Source: Solanum dulcamara
Taxonomy: Eukaryota; Streptophyta; Magnoliopsida; Solanales; Solanaceae
DNA: 64,000 nt
Assembly (NCBI RefSeq): GCF_947179165.1
Contig: NC_077240.1
Coordinates: 45,273,501-45,337,500 of the forward strand
Direction of reading: 5' to 3'
The notes under the pieces are model-generated. The model did no database searches and was not told the DNA's origin. It saw only the letters and a program-made list of their open reading frames with translations. How positions within the stretch are numbered: the first letter of the stretch is position 1; every line of letters starts with the position of its first letter. Positions 30,483 to 42,992 of this stretch are shown one piece after another. The position numbers and the translations under genes are program-made.

Positions 30483-32933
30483 ATGTCCCTAATGCAATGT
30501 GATCTTCACTTTTTAAGGAGTTACGTTATGACCTCTTTTTCTCGTAGACCTATAGAAGCTGCTCGTAAAGATACAGGTGACTTTTATTCCCAACCTTATA
30601 CACTAGAAGGGGTTGACGAACAGTCCTCGGGTCAATCTATTCCCCATACTAGTGGGTCCGGTGTGGGAAATCAACAAGGTGTAAGAGTTGGTCCGCATTC
30701 TTACAGGAGCCCTGGTATTCAAGTTATGAATCCTCCTTTTCAACAGATGGTTGAATTCTTTCACCGTATGGCTGAAACGATTCATGATCCCAATGGGTTG
30801 AACTTCGAAAAAATGAGAAAAATAGGTGGAGTTGAGTTTGAAGGCACGATTGATCCCACCGATGCTGAACAATGGCTTGAGCGCATAGAGAGGGTGTTTG
30901 AGCATTTAGAGTGTTTAGATGCTGCCAAATTCAGGTATGTCATCTCGTTATTATAGAAGGATGCTTATGACTGGTGGGTAAGTGTTCCAAATGGAAAAGC
31001 AAAACCTCCAGTTCTTACCTGGGAAGATTTTGTTAAAGAATTTCATATGAAGTATGTCCCACCTGCTTATTGTAATGCTAAGAAAAAGAAGTTTTTGAAT
31101 CTAAGGCAACGAGGCATGTCTATTGCTGAGTATCAACAAAAAATTCTTAGACTCTCTCGTTATGCTGGAGGCATTATTAATGATGAAAAAGATAAATGCA
31201 GGAGGTTTGAAGATGGCCTGAACGATTCCATCAAAAAGAACGTGGCAATCTTGCAACATGAGAACTTTTGTAAATTAGTTTCTTTTGCTGTTACTTGGGA
31301 AAGACTTGATAAGGAAGAAGCTAGTAGACATGAGAATAGATTCCAGAAGCCTAGGTCAGAATTTGGAGGTCCATCCAAAAAGGGCACGTTTGATGATTCT
31401 AAGGCTGATAGTGTCAACAGGTTAGATCAACAGAAGCAAAACAGACTAAATGTTTCTACAGCTAGTACCCCGAGTTATAGCCAAGGCAAGACTCACATTC
31501 CCACTTGTGTAGAATGTGAAAAGAATCATTATGGTGCTTGCAGGAGAACTTCTGGTGCATGTTTTAATTGTGGTAGCTTTGATCATAAAGTGAGGGACTG
31601 TCCTAAGCCTAAATATGTCCCTTCCTTGCATACTGAGGGCTCTGTTCATAAGTCTTCTAATAATCCTCCTCAAACCAATAGAGGTGCAAGGCCTAAAAAC
31701 AACCAAGCAACGAGGACAAATGGAGCAACTCAAGCTAGCGGGTCCAGAGCTACTGTACGAGCTTATGCTATGAGGCAAAGAGATGATCAAGAGGGACAGG
31801 ACGTGGTTGTTGGTAAATTTTACTTATATGGCTTATCTGTGTTTACACTATTTGATCCTGGCTCTACACATTCATATATTTGTTCATCACTTGTTCTTCC
31901 TGAAAATGTGAAATTTGTGAGACTTAACTTTGACGTTCTAGTTGAAAGTCCTTTGGGTTACCATGTTGTTTATAATAGAGTTTACCAAGCTTGTCCCTTC
32001 ATGATTCAAAACCTAGTCTTTCCTGCTGATTTGATTGAAATGCCTTTCCACGATTTTGATATTATTATCGGTATGGATTGGCTGTATAAATATCATGCAG
32101 TAGTGGATTATAGGTTCAAACATGTGACTTTTAAGGACCCTGCATTTTCACACATTATTGTACAAGGTGAAAGATCATTGTCATCTAGTATTATTTCTGC
32201 GGCCTTAGCAGGAAAGATGATTCGTCAAGGTTGTAGTGCATATCTTGGTCACATAATTGATACACGTGTGGAGAGTCCTAGTCTTAAAGATATACCTACT
32301 GTGTGTGACTTTCCGGAAGTGTTTCCAGAAAATCTTCCTGGGTTACCACCAGAAAGAGAAGTTGAATTTTCGATCGAGCTCATTCCTGGATCTACTTCTA
32401 TTTCTATCACTCCTTATAGAATGGTACCAGCAGAGTTAAAGGAATTGAAAACTCAATTGCAAGAACTTCTTGAGAAAGGTTTTATTCGTCCAAGTATTTA
32501 TCCTTGGGGAGCCCCTATGTTATTTGTGATGAAGAAAGATGGTACTCTTAGACTTTGTATTGACTATCGACAATTAAACAAAATAACAATCAAGAACAAA
32601 TATCCACTACCAAGGATTGATGATTTGTTTGACCCGCTAAATGGTGCCAATTTATTCTCAAAGATTGATTTAAGGTCTGGGTATCACCAACTGCGTGTTA
32701 GAAAGGAAAATGTTCCTAAAACTGCTTTTAGAACTCGATACGGTCATTATGAATTCTTAGTGATGCCATTTGGATTGACTAATGCTCCTGCAATATTCAT
32801 GGATTTAATGAATCGAGTATTTAGGCCTTATCTTGATCAATTTGTGGTGGTTTTTATAGATGATATTTTAATATATATTCCAAGACTAAAGAAGAGCATG
32901 ATAAACATTTACGGATTGTTTTGCAAACTTTGA
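30483..32933 (+). pseudogene. Family C gag-protease-RT polyprotein, one stop and one frameshift
   Basis: One frame runs through the region, broken only by TAG at 30954-30956. MTSFSRRPI at 30527 is a likely true start. Gag (DPTDAEQWLERIERVF, then [21 protein letters not shown] across 30957-31030) is followed by a zinc knuckle [14 protein letters not shown]. Numbered from Met 31047, its ligands are Cys172, Cys175, His180 and Cys185. Protease [11 protein letters not shown] has Asp270. RT includes [32 protein letters not shown] and the catalytic [11 protein letters not shown] with Asp605 and Asp606. Directly after this box an extra AT in a TATATA run (about 32873-32880) throws the frame out. It is the best-preserved pol in the window. 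Confidence 0.92.
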
Positions 32934-33531
32934 AGGAGAAGGAACTTTATACTAAACTTTCAAAGTGTGAATTTTGGCTTAATGAAGTGGCTTTTCTGGG
33001 ACATGTTGTATCAGCCGAAGGTGTGAAGGTGAATCCTAGTAAAATTAAATTGTTGAATGGAAAACTCCTAAAAGTCCTACTGAGGTAAGAAGTTTCTTCG
33101 GTTTAGCAGGATACTATAGAATGTTTGTGAAAGGCTTCTCCATTATAGCCTCTCCTTTGACTAGACTTTTGAAGAAGGAAGTGAAGTTTACTTGGGATGA
33201 CAAGTGCCAAGAGAGCTTTGAAACACTCAAATCCTTGTTGACACAAGCGTCCATACTTACTCTACCAATAGAGGGGAAGGAGTACGTGATATATAGTGAC
33301 GCTTCTCATCGTGGTTTGGAATGTGTGTTGATGCAAGAAGGGAAAGTTATTTCTTATGCCTCTTGGAAATTAAAACCACATGAATTGAATTATCCTACTC
33401 ATGATCTAGAACTTGCTGCTATATTGTTCGCCTTAAATATATGGCGGCATTATTTATATAGAGAAAAGTGTCATATATTCACTGATCACAAGAGCTTAAA
33501 ATACTTGGGTACGCAGAAAGAGCTGAAATTA
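32934..33531 (+). pseudogene. Family C RT thumb and RNase H, truncated
   Basis: Continues RT after the frameshift: [20 protein letters not shown] (about 32958-33016), a second frame change near 33055, then [16 protein letters not shown] (about 33094-33141). RNase H follows with [18 protein letters not shown], where the usual Gly before the Val is Cys, then [13 protein letters not shown] and [12 protein letters not shown], and stops after TQKEL. From 33532 the sequence is family B LTR; the last residues of the apparent frame to 33555 belong to that LTR. Confidence 0.9.
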
Positions 33532-34331
33532 GGGCTTTTGGATTGGAAATCCTAAGAATAAGTTGAGAAAAACCTTGGGACTCCGTGGGTGGAAGGAAAC
33601 CATAGATCAATCCCCATATGACTTAGTGAATTGACCTTGGAATTAAGAGAAGAAGACTTGTTCTTGCAAAAACCCTAGACAAAAACCTCGATGAAGAAGA
33701 TGATCTATTGAAGGGACCTTGGAAGAGAAGTCTTAAAGTTGTTTTGGAACAAATGAGGGAAAATAATAGGTTTTAGAATATTTAGGATATTTAGCATTAT
33801 GAATCTAGTCCTAAAAACATCCACATACTATAATAGGATATAGGGAACTGACCAAACTACCTTTCATTAATCTTGATCGGGGGAAATCCACGAAGGAAAT
33901 TCTACAAATCATGACTATGTTGATGAGTCATAGGAACGATTAGTCATGTAGATCTCTAAAACTCTAAGATTTAGGGTTTCTAAAGTTTGCATATGACTCA
34001 TGATTACGAGTCGTCATCCCCTTTACGACTCGTCCTGTTGAGTCGTAGGGTGGGTTCTGAGAATTGTGATTTGTAGGATCTTAGACCTGTACTGATAGCT
34101 AACTTTTACGAGTTGCAGGCTCTTTCACGAGTCATCAAATGACTGGTAAAGATGAATCATAAACCCACACTTTTGTCTTATCAAATTTCCCAGCCTCAGA
34201 CTATCTTTCACGAGTCATTTTTATAATTTGTAGGTGTCCCTATGAGTCGTAAACCTATTCGCAGACTTAGGGACTGCCCAAATTTCCTTGAATTCTCTTT
34301 CATTAAACTTTTAAAATTCTGGGGTCTTACA
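33532..34331 (-). repeat. Family B 3' LTR, truncated
   Basis: Aligns with 60130-60919 of the 5' LTR. The LTR start (reverse complement TGTAAGACCCC) is at 34331. About 1.3 kb of the U5 side is missing at the junction with the family C RNase H gene, where both sides share AAATTAGGGCTTTTGG-like sequence, at least AAATT on the family C side. Confidence 0.85.
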
Positions 34332-34345
34332 ATATCTCTTCCTTA
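34332..34345 (-). promoter_or_regulatory. Family B polypurine tract
   Basis: On the minus strand TAAGGAAGAGATAT abuts the LTR start. GAGGACGAATGTTCC lies just upstream, the same pre-PPT motif as in family A. Confidence 0.72.
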
Positions 34346-34559
34346 GGAACATTCGTCCTCTAATGAGATTCAACTAGCATGGAAAGACATGGAACAAGGA
34401 CTAGAAACACAACATAATGCAATGACATGTAGAAAAGCAAAAACATGAGATTTTCAAACTTAACATAGCCATGAATTTAAAACCAACTTCATGAACAAGC
34501 ATGCATATGAAAGATATATGAAACAGGAATGTAGGAGTTAAAACGATCTCAACATGAAC

Positions 34560-35800
34560 AACATAGTACCTTAGACTTGAGTGGAAGGAAAGGGATACAC
34601 ATAATGCTTTATCATGTCCTCTTTTATTTCCCATGTAGCACTTTCTACTTATTGATTTCTCCATAACACCTTGACAGACCTAACCTCTTTGTTGCTTAAT
34701 CTCTTCTCCAATGGCACAATAGAGTTCGGATCACAAACTTTCTCAAATTGCAAATCTTACTCATATGCCACTTTGCAACATGCTTCAATATTGTATAAAA
34801 TCCTACATATCTAGGACTCAATTTCTCTATCTTACCAAAACGCATTGCCCTTTATGAGTGAAACCTTTAAATACACCTAATCATCCACATCAAATTCGAG
34901 GTCTCTCCTTCTTACATCCTAATATGACTTTTGGCGACATTGAGCCCTCCTCAGTCTTTCTTTGATGAGCCTTACCTTATCCATTGCAACTACTACCAAA
35001 TTGGGACCAATCAATGCCATCTCACCCACTTAAAACTATCCCACTGGGGATCAACATCTTCTTCCATACAAGGCTTCAAAAGAAGTCATTTGGATACTAG
35101 AGTGATAACTATTATTGTAGGAAAACTCAATCAACGACAAATGCTCATCCCAACTTCCTTTAAAATCAATCACATACACCCTTAACATATCCTCTAAAGT
35201 TTGGATCATTCTTTCAACTTGCCCATCGGTTTGAGGATAAAAAGTGATACTTAGCTCGATTCCAAAAATCCGAAGTGAATTGACTATCTCGATCAGATAT
35301 AATAGACATGGGACACCATGAAGCTTTACCAATTCACGAATGTACAACTTAGCATAGTTTTCAGTACCATAGGAAGTATTTACTGGTAGAAAATGTGTCG
35401 ACTTAGTCATTCGATCCACAACAACCCAAATAGAATCATATTACCTTCTATTATGATGCAAACCCATCACAAAGTCTATATTCACATCTTTCCACTTCCA
35501 AGTAGGAATTTTAATGTCTTGAGCTAAACCTCCTAGGTTTTGATGCACAACTTTCACTTGTTGATAATTTGGACACTTAGCCACGAACTCTGCTATGTCT
35601 TTCTTTATGGATCCCTGAAAAATCGAATACCGAGAACAATGGGCCTCAACCAATACCAATTCCCTTATTTTATCCATATTAGGAACACATAAATGACCTT
35701 GGTAACAAAGTAACCTACCCCCACCCCCCGGGAAAGCCTCAATGTCTTTTTTAGCAACCGAATTCTTCAATGCAACCAACATCGGATCATTGTCTTATTT
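34560..35800 (-). pseudogene. Family B integrase remnants
   Basis: From high to low coordinate: an HHCC-type zinc region with HCSRYSIF and KKDIAEFVAKCPNYQQVK (35690-35565), in which about 16 family residues are missing and one Cys is Tyr. The core follows with DRMTKSTHFLPV (35419 onward), a ruined SDRG segment, and FYPQTDGQVERMIQTLEDML (about 35250-35190), which keeps the catalytic Glu region. SYNNSYHSSIQM and EALYGRRC end the core near 35051. The C-terminus is recognisable by VYLKVSP near 34880 and ATWEIKEDM near 34630. A stop lies near 35440. It would insert the cDNA; it is inactive here. Confidence 0.87.
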
Positions 35801-36976
35801 GGACTTAAAATCTACCATAATAGACAATTTCGAGCCACTGTGTACAAGAACACCTCAATCAATAGAATAAATAAAATGCACACCTAAACGTGTCAATCTA
35901 TGAACATCCTAACTAGTACCTTCATACCTTTTTCAACATGAGCAACACTACCATGGACAACCGACTAAGATCATCGTCTACAACATTTGTTTTTCCTAGA
36001 TGGCACAAAACACTCATATCATAGTCCTTTAGAAATTGAAGCCACCTTCTTTACCTAAGGTTCATATCCCTTTGGCTAAATACATATTGCAAGCTTCTGT
36101 GGTTGGTAAACACATCCACATGAACCCTGTAAAGATAATGGCGCCAAATTTTCAATGTAAACACAGCCGCCGCAAGTTCAAGATCATGGGTTGGATAGTT
36201 CCATTCATACATTTTAAGTTGCCTAGAGGCATAGGATATAACCTTACCATGTAGCATCAAAAAAGAACCCAAACCAATACGTGAGGCATCACAATAAACA
36301 ATAAACCCATCCAAACCTTCGGGCAATGTTAAAATAGGAGGCGACATAAGACAATCCTTCAATATTTGAAAACCTTTCTCATATTCATCCGACCATTGAA
36401 ATTTCACCTTTTTTTGGGTCAACTTAGTCAAAGAAGAAGCAATAAAGGATAAACCTTCAACAAACCTTCTATAGTATCCGGCCAAGCCCAAAAAGTTTCT
36501 AATATCCAAGGAGACAATGGTCTAGGCCAATTCCTTACAGCCTTCATTTTCTTTGGATCAACCTTAATTCCATCATCGGACACCACATGGTCAAGAAATG
36601 CAACTTCCCTTAGCCAAAATTTGCACTCACTAAACTTGGTAAATAGTTTCTTATCCCTCAAAGGTGAAGCAATAGAGGATAACCCTTCAACAAACCTTCT
36701 ATAGTATCCGGCCAAGCCCAAAAACCTTCTAATTTCCAAAGGAGACAATGGTCTAGGACAATTCCTTACAACCTCTATTTTCTTTGGATCAACCTTAATC
36801 CCATCACTGGACACCACATGTCTGAGAAATGCAACTTTCCTTAGCCAAAATTCACACTTACTAAATATGGCAAATATTTTCTTGTCCCTCAATATTTGCA
36901 ACACAATCCTCAATTGACCCATATTATCTTCCTTATTACGGGAGTAAATCAAAATATCATTAATAAACACTACCAC
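35801..36976 (-). pseudogene. Family B RT C-terminus and RNase H with tandem duplication
   Basis: Opens at 36976 with [12 protein letters not shown], the RT catalytic box with the first Asp changed to Asn. Then [20 protein letters not shown] through [23 protein letters not shown]. This segment repeats directly as [20 protein letters not shown] and onward, a tandem duplication of about 230 bp (36432-36661 and 36662-36892), with one base lost in the second copy. RNase H follows ([45 protein letters not shown]), ending with KDYDMSVLCHLGKTNVVDDD near 35970. Confidence 0.9.
36432..36892 (-). repeat. Tandem duplication of about 230 bp in RT
   Basis: TATAGTATCCGGCCAAGCCC occurs at 36470 and again at 36700, and the flanking sequence aligns over the full unit. 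Offset is 230 bp where an intact codon count would be 231, consistent with one single-base deletion. Confidence 0.88.
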
Positions 36977-39164
36977 TGTAAGACCCCAAAAGGAGGAGAG
37001 TTGGAACCCAAAAACAAATCCTCAAAATTTTTACTAGCTTCAGCCTTACAAGCCACCCTACGACCCGTATATAGTCCTATGATCGTAGGAATGACTCATG
37101 GAGTGACCCTTAATAATTGATCATGAAAAAACTCAAATAAAGGTCTTACAACTCATGTTTATGACCCATAACCACTTAGATGACCCATAGACACCACTCA
37201 TAGATAGATCTCACAGACCATGTTTTAGAAGTCCCTCAAGTTCAAGTCTACGACTTGACAGAATGGTCTGTAAAAGTTGATATGAGTCATAGAAATGACT
37301 CGTATCCAAAGATCAGAGATACTCAAAGTTGCAGGTTTTGGGACCTGAAGGACGGAACAAGTCTACGATCCGTAGATGATTTGATGAGTCATAATAAAGA
37401 CTCCACATTTCTTCTACGACCCGTAGAAGGGGTTTCGTAGGTCCAAAATACAATGTTTGATGAGGGGTAATTATGTTTTTTCCAAAGTTAATTTCAATGA
37501 ACCTAGATACTTTTATGGCCATGTTCAAAGTCTATGCATATTCAATTCTTATAATTCCCCTCTTATTCAATTAATTTTCCTAAAAATTTCTCTAAGGCAA
37601 GAACAATGTCATTGAAGGTTTCTCCTTTAATCAAGTTAGGGCTCCATATTTATTCAAGGTTATTCTTCATTTCTTAGTGAATTAAATCAAGGTACATGAG
37701 GATTAATTCATGGGCCCTTTTCATCCATGGAGTCCCAAGATTTTCTCAGAGTTTCTTTTAATTTACAACTGATTATGAACTCTAGTTTTGACGAATTATA
37801 TTTGGTTGATTTAATTTCATTTTTGGATGTTATAAATGATCATTATAAGTATGTTTTCATATGAATTGAATGATTTTAAGTTGAATTATAAATGCACATG
37901 CATAAAGCTATTTTCAAGTTATGATTATGAAGTTAAAAATGATTTTCATGACTAGATTATGAGTCCAATGATCTTCAAGTAAAGTTTTCATGATTTAGAA
38001 TTGAAATTATGATTTTATAATGAAAATTATGATGAAAATCAAATTTAAGATCAAAGTTGTTATTACGGTTTGATAAGTTTAATTCTCACACAACCATGTT
38101 AAAGATGGTCATAAGGACAATTATTTATGAAGTTATGGATTCTTATGAATCACTAAGATAATAAGCTATTCCTAATATGATTTAAAGATTGATTGATAGG
38201 CAGTTACTATCTTTCCCTATTATGTTATGATCATGTTTTATGAGTTTTTGTTGTGACATTGACTAAGGATATAGAGGACTTCTAGGTGGGGTTCTGTCCG
38301 AAAATGCAGTTAGTTACCCAAGGCAATCCTAGCAGCAACCTAAAGTCCCAAACTACGTTGCCCAAGTAGGATTGCCTTCATGACCTAGCTAGTGGATCCA
38401 CATATAGCATAATTGATTTGAGTTGAGATGAGTACCATGATGGAGTATACCATGGCAAGGTAGCCTTCCCCTTATCGATGAGGGTTTCATCAGATTCAAT
38501 GGTATAGTTAGCATGGTCTTAGATGTCATTTAAAGGTCCTATCCCACACAAATTAAATGTCAAGTTATGAGTTTATGATGATATTTTATGATATGCATTG
38601 ATCATGAGTTTCATATATTTTCAAATGCTTTTAAGCTCTATCCATGTTTATTATGATTGGTCATGAATCTTATGGCATATTGTTAATGTTCCTATTAATT
38701 ATTCATACACACCTCACATACTTAGTACATTCAAATATATTAACACATATTTTGCCTACATTGTCTCATTATATAGGGACGGACAACATTCACAACCATC
38801 TTATTCATGGCTAGAGTTGATTAGATACCAAGAGTTGGTGAGTCCTCATCTTACCGAAGACAATAATTGTGTTTCTTATTTGTATTACTTGACTTACTTA
38901 TATTATTCGAGTGAGGCAGGAGCTTGTCCTAAGTCCTCACCAAATACTAGAATAGAAGCATGTTTAGACGACTTATGATGTAGTCTGGTTTGGACATCTA
39001 TTGAGTTAATTTCCCTTAGTTCCATTCCCTTGTGATGATTACTTCCGCTTTCTTTATCATGTTATTCACCTTATGTATACAATGTATGCTAAGATGGCTT
39101 ATGGTTGGGGTCCCTTTCATATCAATCATCATGTCGTGGTTTTGCCCTAGTTCGGGTCTTGACA
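36977..39164 (+). mobile_element. Solo family B LTR (B2) inside RT
   Basis: Starts TGTAAGACCCCAAAAGG and ends GGGTCTTGACA, 2188 bp, opposite in strand to its host element. Flanks ACCAC (36972-36976) and ACCGC (39165-39169) agree at 4 of 5 bases. The host RT reads [10 protein letters not shown] on the right and [10 protein letters not shown] on the left, so the insertion lies just before the catalytic box. Confidence 0.9.
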
Positions 39165-39660
39165 ACCGCAAATAGGTCCAAGTATGGCTTGAAAATATGA
39201 TTTATCAAATCCATGAAGAAAGCAGGAGCATTGGTCAATCCGAATGATATGACTAAAAATTCAAAATGACCATACCTTTTTTGAAAAACTATCTTGGGAA
39301 TATGAGACTCCCTTACCCTTAGTTGATGATAATGAAAATGGAGATCAATCTTTGAAAAGTAACTTGCCCATTGCAATTGGTCAAAAAATCATCTATCTTC
39401 AGACTTTTATACTTGTTCTTTATGGTAACCTTATTAAATTGTCGGTAATCTATACATATTCGGAGTGACCCATCCTTCTTCCTAACAAACAACATGGGCG
39501 CACCCCTTGGTGAAATACTTAGCCTTATAAAATCCTTATCCAACAAATCCTTCAATTGCGTTTTCAACTCCTTAGGTTTCGCCAGAGACATACAGTAAGG
39601 AGGAATAGAAATAGGTTGAGTATCGAGAAATATATCTATGTAAAAGTCAATTTCCTTTTG
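39165..39660 (-). pseudogene. Family B RT, N-terminal part
   Basis: Blocks in order: [55 protein letters not shown], then after a frameshift [35 protein letters not shown] and [13 protein letters not shown]. The host frame continues at 36976 across the solo LTR. Confidence 0.88.
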
Positions 39661-39779
39661 GGAGGAACACGGAGAAATTCACTAGGAAACTCATTAACTA
39701 TAGGGATCGACTCAAGATCAGGAGTTTCAAAATTAACTTCCCTAACTCATACTGTATGATAAATGCACCCCTTGAAAAT
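39661..39779 (-). pseudogene. Linker between family B protease and RT
   Basis: Degenerate reading frame linking the protease to RT. The minus-strand KLIPIVNEFPSEFLRVPP-like signal (about 39715-39660) corresponds to the PEVFP.DLPGLPP block of gypsy pol. Confidence 0.5.
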
Positions 39780-40568
39780 CATCTTCCCTTAAGGCATGAG
39801 ATAAATCGACCCTTAACTACTGAATCATTACCCTTGCATTCAAGAAAAGGTTGATTAGGAAATTGAAACTTGAACTTAAGGGTTCTACAATCAATGGATG
39901 TATAAGAGGCATGTAACCCATCCATACCAAGAATAATGTAAAAATCGGTAATGTCTAGTTCAACAAGATCACAAGGGATAACTTTATGAAAAACCAACAT
40001 GGGACAATTTGTATAAACTCTCTCAGTTAACACCGAATCACCAATGGGAATATAAACCAAAAAGACTCTAACAAGACTTCGCGGCCTACATAAAATCTCA
40101 CAACAACGTAAGGAGTAACAAAATACAAGTTGTCACCCGGATCAAGCAATGCATAAACATTAAAGTGAAAAACTCGTAACGTACTTGTGACCACATTAGG
40201 AGTCTCATCCATATCTTTTCTAGCATAAAGAGAATGTAATCGGTTGTTGCATTGGCCACCCTTTGGTTGAGCTTGGCCACCTTGTTGCACTTGGCCTCCT
40301 TGAGAAACTTGTCCTTGAGGACGACCTTCCCTTCCTTTGTTAGCAACACTTGGGAACCCGAATTTCTTGTGGCCCTGCGTGCCACATCTATAAAAAGAAC
40401 CCATTCCCATTAAGCACCTTCCTCCATGATTCGTTCCACACTTAGCACACTTTGTAAAAGTAGGGCTACTATCACTCACACCTCCACCTTGACTCTTAAG
40501 GTATGGAACCCTATCTTTAACAAACCTCTTTCCCAAAACTTGGCCTTGTTGAAAATGGCCACTACTAC
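39780..40568 (-). pseudogene. Family B gag C-terminus and protease
   Basis: Begins at 40568 with SGHFQQGQVLGKRFVKDRVP. The zinc-finger region CAKCGTNHGGRCL then RCGTQGHKKFGFP has a degenerate knuckle, with its last Cys replaced. A Gln/Gly-rich linker leads to protease YALLDPGDNLYFV, where the third motif residue is Gly but Thr and Ser are lost, and then ILGMDGLHASYTSIDCR (near 39910). At least one frameshift separates the two parts near 40050. The gag frame joins without a gap to 57822 when A3 and one ACTAC are removed. Confidence 0.87.
40564..40568. repeat. Target-site duplication ACTAC of A3 (left copy)
   Basis: ACTAC at 40564-40568 and 57817-57821. Across it the host gag reads GEFLNAKTGGSSGHFQQGQ continuously. 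Confidence 0.92.
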
Positions 40569-40923
40569 TGTTATACCCCGTACCTTTACACTTTGGAACG
40601 TCTTCTTAAGCTTCTTGAAAGATGTCCCGTGACCCAGATTATCTATAACATGATTAAATAACTCTAAGGAAGGGAGGACGTGACGCCCCTTAAGAGTGAA
40701 GGTTGGAAATAGGTCTATAAGGATTTGAAATGAATTGGAGGCCAAAATAACAAGTCATAGGACTCGACTTACTTATGTAAGCTACCAACTTGGATGACTT
40801 ACATAACTAAGCCACTGGAGTACATATTGAGCTTACGTAGCAAGGATTACATGGGCTTCTAAAATAAGACGAAATTATGAACCCACGGGAGAGGCGGAAG
40901 GAGGCATAGCACCTACTCGGAAG

Positions 40924-40972
40924 CAAGTAGGTGATGCACCTACTTGGACCAAGTAGGTGACACACCTACTTG
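40924..40972. repeat. Two tandem perfect palindromes in A3 U3
   Basis: CAAGTAGGTG-ATG-CACCTACTTG at 40924-40946 and CAAGTAGGTG-ACA-CACCTACTTG at 40950-40972: 10-bp arms, 3-bp loops, 26-bp spacing. The 3' LTR (about 54660-54740) has three less perfect units. Confidence 0.92.
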
Positions 40973-42992
40973 AGGTGGGGCCCACACCGCCACATGGCAG
41001 CCTCGGAGGCTAGGTATGGATTCGTGGCCCAATAAGGGCTTGACACGTGTCACCCTTAGGGGCTGACACGTGGAACTCCCTAAGGAACCATATATATGTA
41101 TGCTAATGACTCTTAAGTCATTATTTATCCAAAATCATCCCAAAACATAGAGAGAAAAACGTTGAGAAGAAGAAGGGAAGGAGGCAGCCATGGTTTAGAG
41201 GAATTAAAGGTGAGTTCTTCACTTTTCCTCTGTCAATTAATTATCTACGGTGTACTTCAATTACGTGGAGGTGTATATATGTATATTACTATGCCTACGG
41301 AACCATATTTTCAGTTCTTCACTTGGAAAACTAAGAGAAACCTAAAGAGAAAATGCTAGGGAGCAGACCCGTTTTTGGAGGGGACAGTTGTTAGTAATAT
41401 TGGTATAACATCTTGTGTATAGCTTAGTTTTGGGTGATTAAATATGTTTTGTAAAGGTATTACATAGGTCTATAACTTTTATTTAGACTTTCAAATCCAG
41501 TGTTACTTTTAGCTTCGCGAAAAAGGGTGATGAAGTGTAGAGGAGGTACTGCCCAGGTTTTGGTTTTGGAAATCTTACACGGATTATTGTTGGTATTTTG
41601 GGCATATCGTTTTATAAAAAATTGTTGTAGGGTTAATTCGAAATTTTTTACGACCTTGATACACATGTATATAACTTTCATTGAGGCCACAAATCTTGTT
41701 TCCTTCAGTTACCCCTTCAAAACTAAGCGACAATACAAGACAGTAGGCTGTCCAGAATTCACGTTTTGATAGGTTTGGCGAGTTTTGGCCAATTTTGGGA
41801 AAGGTAAGGTTTTTCCTTTCAATTTGAAGTTATGGTGTTTTTATATGGTGTATTACACCCCTTGTATGCTTCTGGAAATTTAAAAATGTCATACAAATGC
41901 TCGACGTTCAAAATAAACTAAATTGGAATCGCTATAGTTAAATTGTCGTCGAAGGATAGTGTTGTTCGTGTGAGGTGCTGCTGCAGGGGTGTGATGTGTT
42001 ATTGTAGGGACTAAATATGTTCTAATGTGGGTTAGGGAGATGCTGTTTAAATCCACACGACCCCTCGTTGAGTATAATGAAAGGCGTTACAAAATAAAGG
42101 CTAGACGCCCTATTGTACTACCGTATTTTTGAATAAGTCGTTTGGAGTTTATGTTGTATATTGTTGGTGTGAATTATTGCAGTTTGTTGTTGTTGGTTGG
42201 CTGTAGGTATTAGGGACCTAATTGGAAATTTGGATAGGGCACATTATAGGGGAGGTGCTGCCCAATTTTCGTCGATGCCTTAGCGAATAACAGAACTAGT
42301 CAGGGAAACGACTAAGGAAATAGATTCCATTAATATTAAGATGTAACCTAGGGTGCTGGAAAGTAAAAGGGGTTTATATTCATACTACTTTCATTTTGAA
42401 TAGGTTCAAAGGACGGAGAGGCAAGAAGGATAAGGAATAATTCAGACAAGGTATGTGAAGCTTTCTTTTGGCATGTTTTCGGCATAAGTATGTAAAGCTT
42501 ATCTTCTTTTCTTTTGGCATGTATTACATATAAGTTATGAATGGTTTATACATATGAAACATGGGAATAACTCCATTCTTGAAGTTCCGAGTACAATTTA
42601 TAATTCTTATCCACTTCGTGATGGTAGAACTCCTGTAATAGTTGAGTTATTGCCGTTTATGGCTACAATATGATAAAAGGTAATATATGTAGAGCCTATC
42701 GCTTCTTTCTTATGGGACGTCTTAATGTAAATGAAATAAGATATGATTTGAGTGTAGAGGTAGTTCCAGTTGTAAGTTCCGAGTATAACTCATGACTCGA
42801 GTTCACTCCTAAATGCTAAGGGACTTAAAGTAGTTAAACTACGACCCTCAAGCCTTCTATAGACTGAATAGTGATTGGATGTGTAAGCTCCTAAACCTGG
42901 GGGTTCTTGGGCATACTTTACGATAATGGTTGAGGGATAATTGATATGTTACAGAGTTTTGCGTGCACGTATATGCATTATGATATATATAT

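Larger units (their letters stand above)
27671..33531 (+). mobile_element. Family C Ty3/gypsy element, 3' truncated
   Basis: Contains a 2659-bp 5' LTR, a Met-type primer site, gag, protease, RT and the start of RNase H, then breaks off mid-RNase H at the family B LTR. Integrase, polypurine tract and 3' LTR are missing. RT precedes the lost integrase, the gypsy order. It inserted into TRIM-like LTR 3; without the right end the target duplication cannot be checked. Confidence 0.88.

Noticed and set aside
41460..41769. Frames repeated at 55232-55541
   Set aside because: Same position in the two A3 LTRs; duplicated because LTRs are duplicated, with no coding motif.
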